In this document: in pieces, positions 17,115 to 24,968 of the stretch
Layout: each line of letters starts with the position of its first letter
Position numbering within the stretch: position 1 is the first letter of the stretch
NCBI GenBank assembly: GCA_963518665.1
Contig: CAUQKR010000012.1
Span: 1 to 25,679, forward strand
Direction of reading: 5' to 3'
Length of the DNA: 25,679 nucleotides
From: GN02-872 sp963518665
GTDB lineage: Bacteria; Patescibacteriota; Gracilibacteria; BD1-5; UBA6164
Translations under genes and position numbers: made by a program
Notes under the pieces: model-generated
The model's input: the letters and a program-made list of their open reading frames with translations, nothing else
What the model was told of the DNA's origin: nothing
Database searches by the model: none

Positions 17115-17336
17115 ATGTCAAATTTTTGAGATTTAGTAAATATTGAAGAGTTTGATAAAAGAGAGTATTTCAAAGAAGAAAGATGAAAAGTTTCTTTTTA
17201 CTGCAAAGATTGTAAATGTTTGGTTGAAGTTGATAGACCAAATGAAAATTGATATGTTTTTATTTGCAAAAAATGTGGATGAAAAAATATAGCAATCTGA
17301 ACAGAAGAATGACTAAAATCAAACTATAAATTATAA
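17115..17336 (+). CDS. Zinc-ribbon protein, 73 residues
   Basis: Two CxxC knuckles (FYCKDCKC near residues 30-37 and FICKKCGG near 55-62) about 20 residues apart, the layout of a zinc ribbon. Short acidic N-terminus, no TM segment. It follows the exonuclease gene after 12 nt and precedes recA by 64 nt. It could bind nucleic acid or RNA polymerase, but no family is recognised. TGA codons supply most of its glycines, so in the standard code it would be broken into fragments. Confidence 0.75.
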
Positions 17337-17344
17337 AAATAATT

Positions 17345-17371
17345 TTGTTTTTTTATAGTTTTAAATATAAT
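17345..17371 (+). promoter_or_regulatory. Possible recA promoter
   Basis: TTGTTT at 17345-17350 and TATAAT at 17366-17371, 15 nt spacer. No LexA-box-like palindrome is visible around it. Confidence 0.4.
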
Positions 17372-17400
17372 TAAAATAATATTTTTTTAACCAAATTAAA

Positions 17401-18420
17401 ATGGCTAAAACTGAAATAAAAAAACCTATGACTAAAGAAGATGCTTTAAAAGAAGCTCTAGCTTTAATTGAAAAAAATTACTGAAAAGGTTCTATAATGA
17501 AACTTTGAGATGAAGGAATGAAACAAAAAGTTGAAACTATTTCTTCAGGTTCTATTGGTATAGATATAGCTTTAGGTGGAGGTTATGCAAAAGGTAGAAT
17601 TATAGAAATCTACTGACCAGAATCAAGCTGAAAAACTACTCTTACTCTTCATGCTATAGCTGAAGTACAAAAAGCTGGTTGAGTAGCTGCTTTTATTGAT
17701 GCAGAACATGCTCTAGATCCAGAATATGCAAAGAAAATCTGAGTAAATATAAATGAATTATTGATTTCTCAACCAGACTATGGTGAACAAGCTCTAGAAA
17801 TTGTTGACAAACTTGTAAACTCTTGAGCTGTAGATTTGATAATTGTTGACTCTGTTGCTGCTTTGACTCCAAAAGCTGAAATAGAATGAGATATGTGAGA
17901 TTCTCATATGTGACTTCAAGCTAGACTTATGAGTCAAGCTCTAAGAAAAATAACTTGAAACATAAACAGATCAAACTGTACTGTTATTTTTATCAACCAA
18001 CTTAGAATGAAAATCTGAGTAATGTTTGGTAGTCCAGAAACTACAACTTGATGAAATTCACTAAAATTTTATGCTTCTCAAAGAATAGATATCAGAAGAA
18101 AAGCAAAAATCGAAACTGGAACTGGAGATAAAAAAGAAGTTGTTTGAAATGAAACAACTGTAAAAGTTATAAAAAATAAAATTGCTGCTCCTTTTAGAGA
18201 AGCTGTAGTTGATATAATGTATAACGAATGAATTTCTAGAGTTTGAGAAATAATTGAGTTTGGTGTAAATATGGATATAATCAAAAAAGCTGGTTCTTTC
18301 TACTCTTACTGAGAAATAAAACTTGGTCAAGGTAAAGAAAATGTAAAAAATTTCTTAAAAGAAAACCCAGAAATAACAAATGAAATCGAAGAAATTATTA
18401 AAAATAGTTTAGAAAAATAA
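17401..18420 (+). CDS. recA: Recombinase RecA
   Basis: 339 residues, full length. It forms filaments on single-stranded DNA, carries out strand exchange and supports recombinational repair. Walker A is GPESSGKTT at residues 72-80, with both glycines written TGA. Walker B is VDLIIVDSVAAL. Loop L1 region GDSHMGLQARLMSQALRK and the following INQLRMKIGVMFGSPETTTGG (read in parts) are typical of RecA. About half of the glycines are TGA, the others mostly GGT. The usual acidic C-terminal tail is short. No intein. It is convergent with the small membrane protein cassette and shares its terminator. Confidence 0.98.
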
Positions 18421-18453
18421 AAAAATCTAGTTTTTAAAAACTAGATTTTTTTT
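18421..18453. terminator. Bidirectional terminator recA / membrane cassette
   Basis: AAAAATCTAGTTTTTAAAAA-CTAGATTTTT hairpin with T-runs on both strands. The TAG stop of the 99-residue reverse-strand gene is part of the stem. Confidence 0.88.
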
Positions 18454-18740
18454 ATTTCTTTTTTTCTTTTTAATTCTCTTAAAAGTTTTATCATTATATA
18501 AATATTTAAAATAATCACAAAAAATGCTAAAGTTAAATACAAATAAAATGTAAAACTAAAATTTTGATACAAAGTGTAGCTTTTATTTGCTTCATTATAA
18601 AATATTGTAGCTTCATTGCCTGAAAATCCTAAATATTGATTAAAAATATAAATCATTCAAAAAACTGCCAAAACATAAAAAACTACTCACAGAAATGAAA
18701 CAAAAATTATTTTTATTAAATTAAATATTTTATTTTTCAT
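18441..18740 (-). CDS. Small membrane protein, 99 residues (cassette gene 4)
   Basis: Two TM segments: IKIIFVSFLGVVFYVLAVFG near the N-terminus and YLYLTLAFFVIILNIYIMI near the C-terminus, with a polar loop of about 40 residues between (YLGFSGNEATIFYNEANKS) and a very basic tail (LLRELKRKKEIKKI). TGA codons at residues 17 and 28 are glycine; without them only a shorter 71-residue fragment would be seen. It overlaps the preceding gene by 11 nt. Last gene of a four-gene cassette behind the broken C39-like peptidase. No family recognised. Confidence 0.65.
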
Positions 18741-18885
18741 ATTTTTTCAGCTTAGAAAGTAAAATTATATTTATTATGATAAGTGAAAAAATAATTAACA
18801 AAATAGATAAATTTATTCCCAAAAATTGATTCAAATCAACAATCAAACGATAAACTGTAAAAAATCAACTAGTTTTTTCTTCCAT
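18730..18885 (-). CDS. Small membrane protein, 51 residues (cassette gene 3)
   Basis: One TM segment, LSILLIIFSLIIINIILL, then a short basic tail SKLKKYEK. The N-terminal half is polar (EEKTSGFFTVYRLIVDLNQF). Its ATG lies 17 nt inside the end of cassette gene 2 and its stop overlaps the start of gene 4, so translational coupling is likely. No SD. No family recognised. Confidence 0.6.
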
Positions 18886-19048
18886 ATTTTAATTTGAAAA
18901 AAATAAAAATAGAATTTAATATTGCAAATATAAGTAACTGAAGCAAAATAGCAAAACAAAAAATATAGAAAAAACCTAAAGGTCAACTACAACTATGTCA
19001 CATATCATAGCTAATAACTTCTACTGGAATCCCACTAGTTGTCTCCAT
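18869..19048 (-). CDS. Small membrane protein, 59 residues (cassette gene 2)
   Basis: Polar N-terminus with one histidine and one cysteine (YDMGHSCSGPLG), then a TM segment FYIFCFAILLQLLIFAIL and a basic tail FKLKYGRKN. Its ATG lies inside the end of cassette gene 1 (14 nt overlap). Three glycines are TGA or GGN in mixed use. Predicted topology by the positive-inside rule is N-out, C-in. No family recognised. Confidence 0.6.
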
Positions 19049-19217
19049 AATTCTCTTTTTTAAGTTTTAAAATTTTTTTCATAAAAATAATATTTGCAAC
19101 AAATAAAGAAACAAAAATTATTCAAAAAATAATTACAAGTAACATATCTGGATTAGCAAAGTTGGAAATCATACATCCAGAAGAACCTCAAAAATAAGGT
19201 AATATATCTAAAGTCAT
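19035..19217 (-). CDS. Small membrane protein, 60 residues (cassette gene 1)
   Basis: Polar N-terminus (LPYFGGSSGCMISNF) with one cysteine, TM segment MLLVIIFGIIFVSLFVANI, and a basic tail MKKILKLKKEN. The ATG is 1 nt after the stop codon of the C39-like peptidase reading frame, which ties the cassette to that gene. Its own stop overlaps gene 2. No SD. No family recognised. Confidence 0.62.
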
Positions 19218-19218
19218 A

Positions 19219-20343
19219 TTATTTTGTTATAGAAAAACTAAAATATCAAACTGGTCTATAATATATATTAGATTTTTCTGAAAAATCATAAAATTGTGTT
19301 CAGCTTCTAATATCAAAATTTTCATTCGAAGTTTCTTTTCCCCCAACCAAAATTTAAAGTTATTCTATTTCATTCATTTTCTAATGTAGAATATCGATAT
19401 GCTACAACTAAATGTCATATATCTTTATATTCATATTCTCTTCATTTTCTTTTCTTTGTAAGTACTCTTATAATTATTGGGTGATTATTATTTATATCTG
19501 TCTTTATTCTATTCCAAAGTTTTATAAAATCTCATTCTTCCATATTATCATTAGTAAAAAATCCTCATTCATTATACTTATATCATTTAGAAGTAATATA
19601 TCACTTTATTCTTTTTAAATTTTCTAAAGTCATTCATCCACCATATTTAGTACACTTCACACCAAAAAAATTAGATAAATATTTTTGAAATTTTTCTATT
19701 TCCTTTGTATTTTTCCAAGGAGCTTTATTGGTTCTATATTATCAATTAAATTATATCATTTATTCACATAATATCATAAAAGCATCAAAACTGCATTAAG
19801 TCAACAACCATTATTACAAACATACCATCCCAAAGGAGCAGAGGGATCCTTATGAAAAAACCAATCTTGTTTATAACAAGGTATTTTTCAAGGACATTCT
19901 TTTCATCACCAAGTTCAATCTACAAATTTTGTTTTATAATATGTATCAAATCATGATAAATTATCATCCTCAATTGATGATCTAGTAGAAACTTTTTCTA
20001 AGAACTCTTCTGTATCTCTCTTATTTTTACTTATTTGGAATTCTTCTGAGTCTTTATATTCTTGTGAAATATCTTTTAATTCCTGAAATTTTTTTCTAAG
20101 CTGTGAATCATCTTTATCTGAAATACTTCTAGAAAATTTATCTTCTTTTATTAGTGAATTATTTTCAGGGTTTGTAAACCTAATTTCTCAAGTTTTTGTA
20201 TTCTCCGAAAATTGTTCAAATATTCAGAAAAAATAATTTTTTATATTTTCTGAATCTCATCACATCCTTTCTGATATTGTTCTTCAAGAGCTAGAACTTA
20301 TTGGAACTTTTACATCTCATTTATCAATATTTTGAAAACTTTA
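19219..20343 (-). pseudogene. Broken C39-like (papain-fold) cysteine peptidase
   Basis: Three consecutive frame segments join into one protein of about 370 residues. The first (20340 to about 19740) has a charged N-terminal half (LIKEDKFSRSISDKDDSQL) and then the peptidase start: IPCYKQDWFFHKDPSAP, GWYVCNNGCGLNAVLMLLGYY, matching the Q...GCG-A pattern of C39-like peptidases with the catalytic Cys. The second (about 19740 to 19345) has the histidine motif KDIGHLVVAYRY. The third (about 19345 to 19219) completes the C-terminus (NFDIRSGTQFYDFSEK) and stops 1 nt before cassette gene 1. The frame changes lie between about 19697 and 19745, and at a C5/T4 homopolymer at 19336-19344. The 5' end is uncertain: an in-frame TAA lies at 20341-20343. 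No signal peptide is seen. Real decay or sequence errors cannot be separated here. Confidence 0.72.
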
Positions 20344-20370
20344 TTCCCCATTATAACCAAATTTATATTA

Positions 20371-20535
20371 TAAAATTTTTGTAAATCATTTTTATTTTTA
20401 TGATTATGAATTAAAATTTTTTCTTTTGTATTTCAGAAAAAATTTTAAAAATTTCTTTACACTTAAATTATATTCTTTTTTATTTTTTTGTAAATATTAA
20501 AAAAATTTGTAAAAAATATTTTATCTGCTTTTTTC
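20371..20535. other. AT-rich gap between the broken peptidase and pheT
   Basis: About 165 nt of A/T-rich sequence upstream of the pheT promoter and of the decayed 5' end of the peptidase gene. No ORF with an SD, no hairpin with a T-run and no repeat stands out. Confidence 0.5.
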
Positions 20536-20563
20536 TTGATTTTTCCAGTTTTTTAAATAAAAT
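20536..20563 (+). promoter_or_regulatory. pheT promoter
   Basis: TTGATT at 20536-20541 and TAAAAT at 20558-20563, 16 nt spacer. Leader of about 20 nt; no T-box-like leader is present. Confidence 0.6.
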
Positions 20564-20592
20564 TTAAAAAGTTTAAAAATTAAAATAAAAAA

Positions 20593-22932
20593 ATGAAAAT
20601 TTCTTATAAAGTTTTACAAAATTATATAAAAGATTTAAAAAGTCCTGAAGAAGTAGCTAGAGACTTGGTTATGCATACCGCTGAAGTTGAAGGAATTGAG
20701 TATGAATGAAAAAATTTAGAAAAAGTTTTTATTTGACTTGTAAAAACTTGTGAAAAACATCCAGATAGTGAAAAACTAAACTGTACAACTGTAGAAGTAA
20801 ATAGTGAACTTTTCCCTATTGTTTGCTGAGCTCCAAATGTAAAAGCTGGTTTAAAAGTTCCAGTGGCTTTAGTTTGAGCACAACTAAAAGAAGATTTTGT
20901 AATAGCAAAAACAAAAATCAGATGAGAAACAAGTGAATGAATGATTTGTAGTCAAGATGAACTTGGTTTAGTTGACGAAAGACAAGCTTGAATTTGGGAA
21001 CTTCCAGAAGATGCTCCACTTTGAGTTTGTATGAGAGATTATTTATGAAAAAACGACTCAATCTTAGAAGTAGATAACAAAGCTATAAACCACAGACCAG
21101 ATTTATTTTCTCATATTTGAATAATCAGAGAAATTTTTGCTATTTCTGGAAAAAAATTTGATTTTGAATATGAAAATAGAGATTTTTCAAACTTGGAAGA
21201 TTTATGAATAAAAAATGAAATTCCAGAACTAGTTTCAAGATATATTTGAATAAAGATGGAAAATGTTTCAAATAAAGAAACTCCAGATTATATCAAACAA
21301 GTTTTAGCTTCAGCTTGAGTAAAATCAAAATGACTTTTAGTTGATATTAGCAACTATTCTCTTTATCTTTATGGTCAACCAACTCACATTTTTGATGCAG
21401 ACAAAATAAACTGAAAAATTACTATCAGAAAAGCAAAAGCTTGAGAAAAATTTTTAGCTTTAAATGATATAGAATACGAATTAAATGAAAATGATATAGT
21501 TATAGCTGATGGGACTTCAGTTTTGGCCCTGGGTTGAATAATATGAGGGAAAAACTCTGCAGTTTCTGATTCTACAAAAAATATAATTATAGAGTCAGCT
21601 CACTTTGACCAAGCTGTTATTAGAATAACTTGAAAAAAACTGGGTGTAAGGACTGATTCTTTAAATGTTTTTGAAAAAGATTTATTAAATGAAATGCAAA
21701 ATTGTTGAGCTTCTCTAATTGTTTCAGAATTAGAAAAAAATATTCCTGAAGCTAAACTTGTTGCTTACTCTGATATTTATACAAAAAGACAAGAAAAAAT
21801 TTTCATAGATTTTGATTTGAATTTTATGAATAATTTAATATGAAAAAAATATGAAGAAAAAGAAGTTTTAGCTATTTTAGAAAATTTGTGAATAAAACTT
21901 GTTTGAGACAAACTTGAAATTCCATTTTGGAGAAAAGATTTGACTTATAAAGCTGATATAGCTGAAGAAATAGCTAGAATTGCAGGTTATAATGAAATAG
22001 AAAGCACAGTTCCAATGTTAAATTTATGAGCTGTAATCCAAAATAATATTTACAAAATAAAAAATGAAGTAAGAGAATTTTTAACTTCAATTGGTTATTT
22101 TGACCTTTATACTTACTCTTTTGTAAACAAAGATTTAGTTGAAAAATGTCTTATGACAACTGAAAACCTTATTCCTATGAAAAATGCATTATCTGAAGAA
22201 ATGACTCATTTAAGATGAAGTTTAATTCCAAACCTGATGCTAACTTTAGAAGAAAACTTTAGAGAATTTAAAGATTTAAAATTATTTGAAATAGAAAAAA
22301 TTTTTGAAAGAAAAAATAATGAGACAACTGAAAAATATTTCTTATCTGGAGTTCAAACTTCAAATGAAAATATTGCTTATTATGAAATTCAAAAAATAGT
22401 TTCTATGCTTTTAAAAAGACTTTGAGCTGATAGATTTATTTTTGAAAAAGCTGAAAATTTACCAAAATTTGCTCACTCTTGAAGAACTGCAAAAATTATT
22501 GTTAGATGACAAGAAGTAGGTTTTGTTTGAGAAATCCATCCAAAAGTTGCAAAAAATTTCTCTATCGAAAAAAGAATTGGATTTTTTGAAATCGATGTAG
22601 AAAAACTAAAAGATTTAGTTTTCTCTAAAGTAAAAGCAAAAGATATTTCTACTTTCCAAGAAAATAATTTTGATTTAAACTTCGTAGTTGACAAAGAAAA
22701 AACTCCAGCTTCAAAAATAAAAATTGCTATAGAAAAAGCTGAAAATAAACTAATTCAAAAAGTTGATTTAATAGATATTTATGAAGATGAAAATAAACTT
22801 CCAGGAAAAAGAAGTTTAACTTACAAAATTTTTATTCAATCAATGGAATGAACTCTAGATGACCAAGTAAAATCTGAAGTAATAGAAAAAATTATAGCTT
22901 CAGTAAAAAAAGTTTGATGAGAATTGAGATAA
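20593..22932 (+). CDS. pheT: Phenylalanyl-tRNA synthetase beta subunit
   Basis: 779 residues, full length. With the alpha subunit it forms the heterotetramer that charges tRNA-Phe. Domains in order: N-terminal ISYKVLQNYI, tRNA-binding OB fold (about 40-150, HPDSEKLNC at 56-64), B3/B4 editing core after NHRPD (HRPD at 167-170) with SNYSLYLYGQPTHIFDAD, the B5 domain (about 395-470, DIAEEIARIAGY), the catalytic-like core and the C-terminal anticodon-binding FDX-ACB domain ending near RSLTYKIFIQS. TGA supplies most glycines, with more than 20 in frame. pheS is not adjacent; most bacteria have pheST together. Own promoter, and a strong terminator follows. Confidence 0.97.
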
Positions 22933-22967
22933 AAAAAATTAGAGAAAAATTTTTCTCTAATTTTTTT
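22932..22967 (+). terminator. pheT terminator
   Basis: AAAAAATTAGAGAAAAA / TTTTTCTCTAATTTTTT, a long perfect hairpin with a T-run, directly after the stop. Confidence 0.9.
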
Positions 22968-23000
22968 AATTTTATCATTTTTATTTTTTAGTAAAAAACT

Positions 23001-23028
23001 TTGACTTTTTTGCTTTTTTATATATAAT
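23001..23028 (+). promoter_or_regulatory. Promoter of the rpsT-infC-rpmI-rplT operon
   Basis: TTGACT at 23001-23006 and TATAAT at 23023-23028, 16 nt spacer. The best-scoring promoter by eye in the right half of the window. Confidence 0.8.
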
Positions 23029-23034
23029 TTTGCC

Positions 23035-23148
23035 ACTAAAGAGACCAATAAATTATTTTTTAAAAATCCATCCTCTTTGTTACACTGTTTATACTAAAAT
23101 TTTTAAAAAATTTTTTATACTTATTTTATATCTATATTTGAGAAAAAT
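23035..23148 (+). promoter_or_regulatory. Long leader of the ribosomal protein operon, possible structured regulator
   Basis: About 114 nt between the predicted transcript start and the rpsT ATG, longer than other leaders here. It can form AAAGAG (about 23038-23043) with CTCTTT (about 23092-23097). Ribosomal protein leaders often carry autoregulatory sites, for L20 or S20 in other bacteria. No known motif was matched. Confidence 0.3.
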
Positions 23149-23448
23149 ATGCCTATAATTGCGTCTGCTAAAAAACAATTAAGACAAAATAAAAAAAGAA
23201 GAGCTAGAAATGATAACTTCAGAGAGTTATACAGAGAAGCTAGAGTTGCTTTTGAAAAAGCTATTAAAGCAAACGATTTAGATACAGCAAAAAGCATTTT
23301 CGTAAATCAAAAAAATGCTGAAGGAAAAACTGTAAAAGCTGGTCTACAAGCTATCATTGATAAATTAGTGAAAAAAAATATTATTCACAAAAACAATGGT
23401 GCTAGAAAAAAAGCAAAATTTGTAAAAATGATGAAAGCTATATCTTAA
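23149..23448 (+). CDS. rpsT: Ribosomal protein S20
   Basis: 99 residues. The N-terminus MPIIASAKKQLRQNKKRRARN is the S20 hallmark (basic helix entering 16S rRNA); the rest is a three-helix bundle with KAGLQAIIDKLVKK and the basic end GARKKAKF. It binds the 5' domain of 16S rRNA. All three glycines are GGN and none is TGA, so it reads correctly even in the standard code. First gene of a cluster with infC, rpmI and rplT, the place usually held by thrS or infC. Confidence 0.96.
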   Translation: MPIIASAKKQLRQNKKRRARNDNFRELYREARVAFEKAIKANDLDTAKSIFVNQKNAEGKTVKAGLQAIIDKLVKKNIIHKNNGARKKAKFVKMMKAIS

Positions 23449-23462
23449 TTTTTAAAGTTTAG

Positions 23463-23978
23463 ATTTTGAAAGAAAAGAAAAAATTATTAAATGATGAAAT
23501 AAAAGCTACAAAAGTTCAACTTATTTGAGAAGATTGAGAAAATTTTTGAGAAATGAGTATGGATGAAGCTAGAAATAAGGCTCATTCTATGAACTTAGAT
23601 ATGATGGAAATTTGAAGAAAAGATGATTTTAGTATTGTTAAATTGCTAGATTATTGAAAATTCTTGTACAAACAAAAAAAACAAGATCAAAAAAATAAAC
23701 AAAAATGAAAAGCTCCTGATTTAAAAACAATTAGGATAACTTTCAAAATTTCAGAACATGATTTAGAAATTAGAAAAAAACAAGCAGAAAAATTTGCTAA
23801 AGCTGGACATCCACTAAAAGTAACTTTGATGCTTAGAGGTAGAGAAAACCAATATGAAAATATAGCTAAAGAAAAAGTAGATTCTTTTGTTTCTAGAATA
23901 GAAGAATTTTATAAATTAGACGGAGCTGTAAAGAAAACTTGAAATACTTTTACAGTTATGTTTAAACCGAGTAAATAA
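23463..23978 (+). CDS. infC: Translation initiation factor IF-3, non-ATG start
   Basis: 171 residues if started at ATT (23463) or 170 from TTG (23466). The frame is closed by TAG at 23460-23462, and the first in-frame ATG lies inside the N-terminal domain (EMSMDEARNK), far past the conserved LLNDEIKATKVQLIGEDG. So the gene must start at ATT or TTG. IF3 binds the 30S subunit, checks start codons and keeps subunits apart; AUU starts are known in infC of other bacteria and give autoregulation. Both domains are present: N-domain with LDYGKFLYKQ and C-domain with KTIRITFKISEHDLEIRKKQ, VTLMLRGRENQ. Seven of ten glycines are TGA. It begins 14 nt after rpsT. Confidence 0.93.
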
Positions 23979-23999
23979 TATTATCTTAATAAATTTATT

Positions 24000-24194
24000 A
24001 TGACTTTAAAAACAAGAAGTGGAGTTAAAAAAAGAGTTAAAGTTACTGGAAAAGGTAAATTTAAACTAGGACAAGCTTGGAACAAACACTTACTTTCAAA
24101 CAAAAGTAAAAAATCAAAACTTAGAAATAAATTTGGTTTAGTTGTTTCAGCTAGTGAAAATAAAAAAATTAAACAACAATTACCACACTTATAA
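24000..24194 (+). CDS. rpmI: Ribosomal protein L35
   Basis: 64 residues, normal length. Matches L35: KTRSGVKKRVKVTGKGK and the repeated basic stretch NKSKKSKLRNK. Binds 23S rRNA. All five glycines are GGN. It lies 21 nt after infC and 34 nt before rplT, the usual infC-rpmI-rplT order. No SD. Confidence 0.96.
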   Translation: MTLKTRSGVKKRVKVTGKGKFKLGQAWNKHLLSNKSKKSKLRNKFGLVVSASENKKIKQQLPHL

Positions 24195-24228
24195 TAAAAA
24201 ACAAATTTAAAACTTAAAATTTAGTAAA

Positions 24229-24573
24229 ATGGTTAGAGTTAAAAGAGGTCTAATGACTAAAAAAAGACACAAAAAAATCTTAAAAGCTACTAAATGATAC
24301 AGAATGCTTAACTCAAAAGTTTTCAGAAGAGCTAAAAATGCATGGATGAAAGCTGGACTTAATGCTTATATCGGTAGAAAAAGAAAAAAAAGAGATTTCA
24401 GAAAATTATGGAATACAAGAATCAACATTGCTGCTAGAGAAAATGGAATGTCTTATTCTAGACTTATCAATGCTATGTATTTGAAAAGAGTTAAATTAAA
24501 CAGAAAAGTTTTATCTAACTTAGCTATTTCAAATCCGGCTGTTTTTGCAAATGTTGTAAATTTTGTAAAATAA
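24229..24573 (+). CDS. rplT: Ribosomal protein L20
   Basis: 114 residues, normal length. Matches L20: MVRVKRGLMTKKRHKKIL, ATKGYRMLNSKVFRRAKNAW, GRKRKKRDFRKLWNTRINIAAR (read in parts). It assembles early on 23S rRNA and in other bacteria represses its own operon. One of five glycines is TGA (ATKGY, 24296-24298); in the standard code the gene would appear to start only at 24304. Last gene before the terminator at 24580-24609. Confidence 0.97.
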
Positions 24574-24579
24574 TAAATT

Positions 24580-24609
24580 AAAAGTAGAATTTAAAAATTC
24601 TACTTTTTT
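24580..24609 (+). terminator. Terminator of the ribosomal protein operon
   Basis: AAAAGTAGAATTT / AAATTCTACTTTT hairpin with a T-run. Confidence 0.88.
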
Positions 24610-24627
24610 ATTTTTTCAAAAATTTTT

Positions 24628-24655
24628 TTGATTAAAATTATTTTTAAAATATAAT
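24628..24655 (+). promoter_or_regulatory. yidD promoter
   Basis: TTGATT at 24628-24633 and TATAAT at 24650-24655, 16 nt spacer. Confidence 0.65.
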
Positions 24656-24684
24656 AAATCTGAATTAAAAATAATTTAAAATAA

Positions 24685-24951
24685 ATGAATAGAGTTCAAA
24701 AATTTATAATAAAAACTGTTAGATTTTATCAAAAATATTTTTCTCCTGATCATAGTTTCTGGGCAAAGGTTAGATGAAATCATTATTGTAAATACTTTCC
24801 TACTTGTAGTGAATATATGATAGAAGCTGTAGAAAAAAAATGAGCTTTTAAATGATTTTTTATGTGAGTTTGGAGAATTATGAGATGTATGCCTTGGAGT
24901 AAATGATGAATCGATTTTGTAGAAAAAGAAAAAAATAAAAAAACGGAATAA
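24685..24951 (+). CDS. yidD: Membrane protein insertion efficiency factor YidD
   Basis: 88 residues. Matches the YidD family: FYQKYFSPDHS, CKYFPTCSEYMIEAVEKKG (Cys35 and Cys41) and WRIMRCMPWSKGGID with the third conserved Cys68. It is a small amphipathic protein at the inner face of the membrane that assists YidC-dependent insertion. YidD is normally encoded between rnpA and yidC; here it follows the L20 operon with its own promoter and terminator. Five glycines are TGA, so in the standard code it would not appear as an ORF. Confidence 0.94.
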
Positions 24952-24965
24952 AAATCCGTTTTTTT
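24937..24965. terminator. Bidirectional terminator yidD / SLH gene
   Basis: AAAAAACGGA / TCCGTTTTTT hairpin between two convergent genes, overlapping the yidD stop. Confidence 0.88.
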
Positions 24966-24968
24966 ATT

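Noticed and set aside
17337..17400. LexA/SOS box upstream of recA
   Set aside because: No palindrome of the known LexA types can be found between the zinc-ribbon gene and recA.
18061..18330. Two overlapping ORFs (-) inside recA
   Set aside because: Shadows of recA in other frames with biased Ser/Phe/Ile composition.
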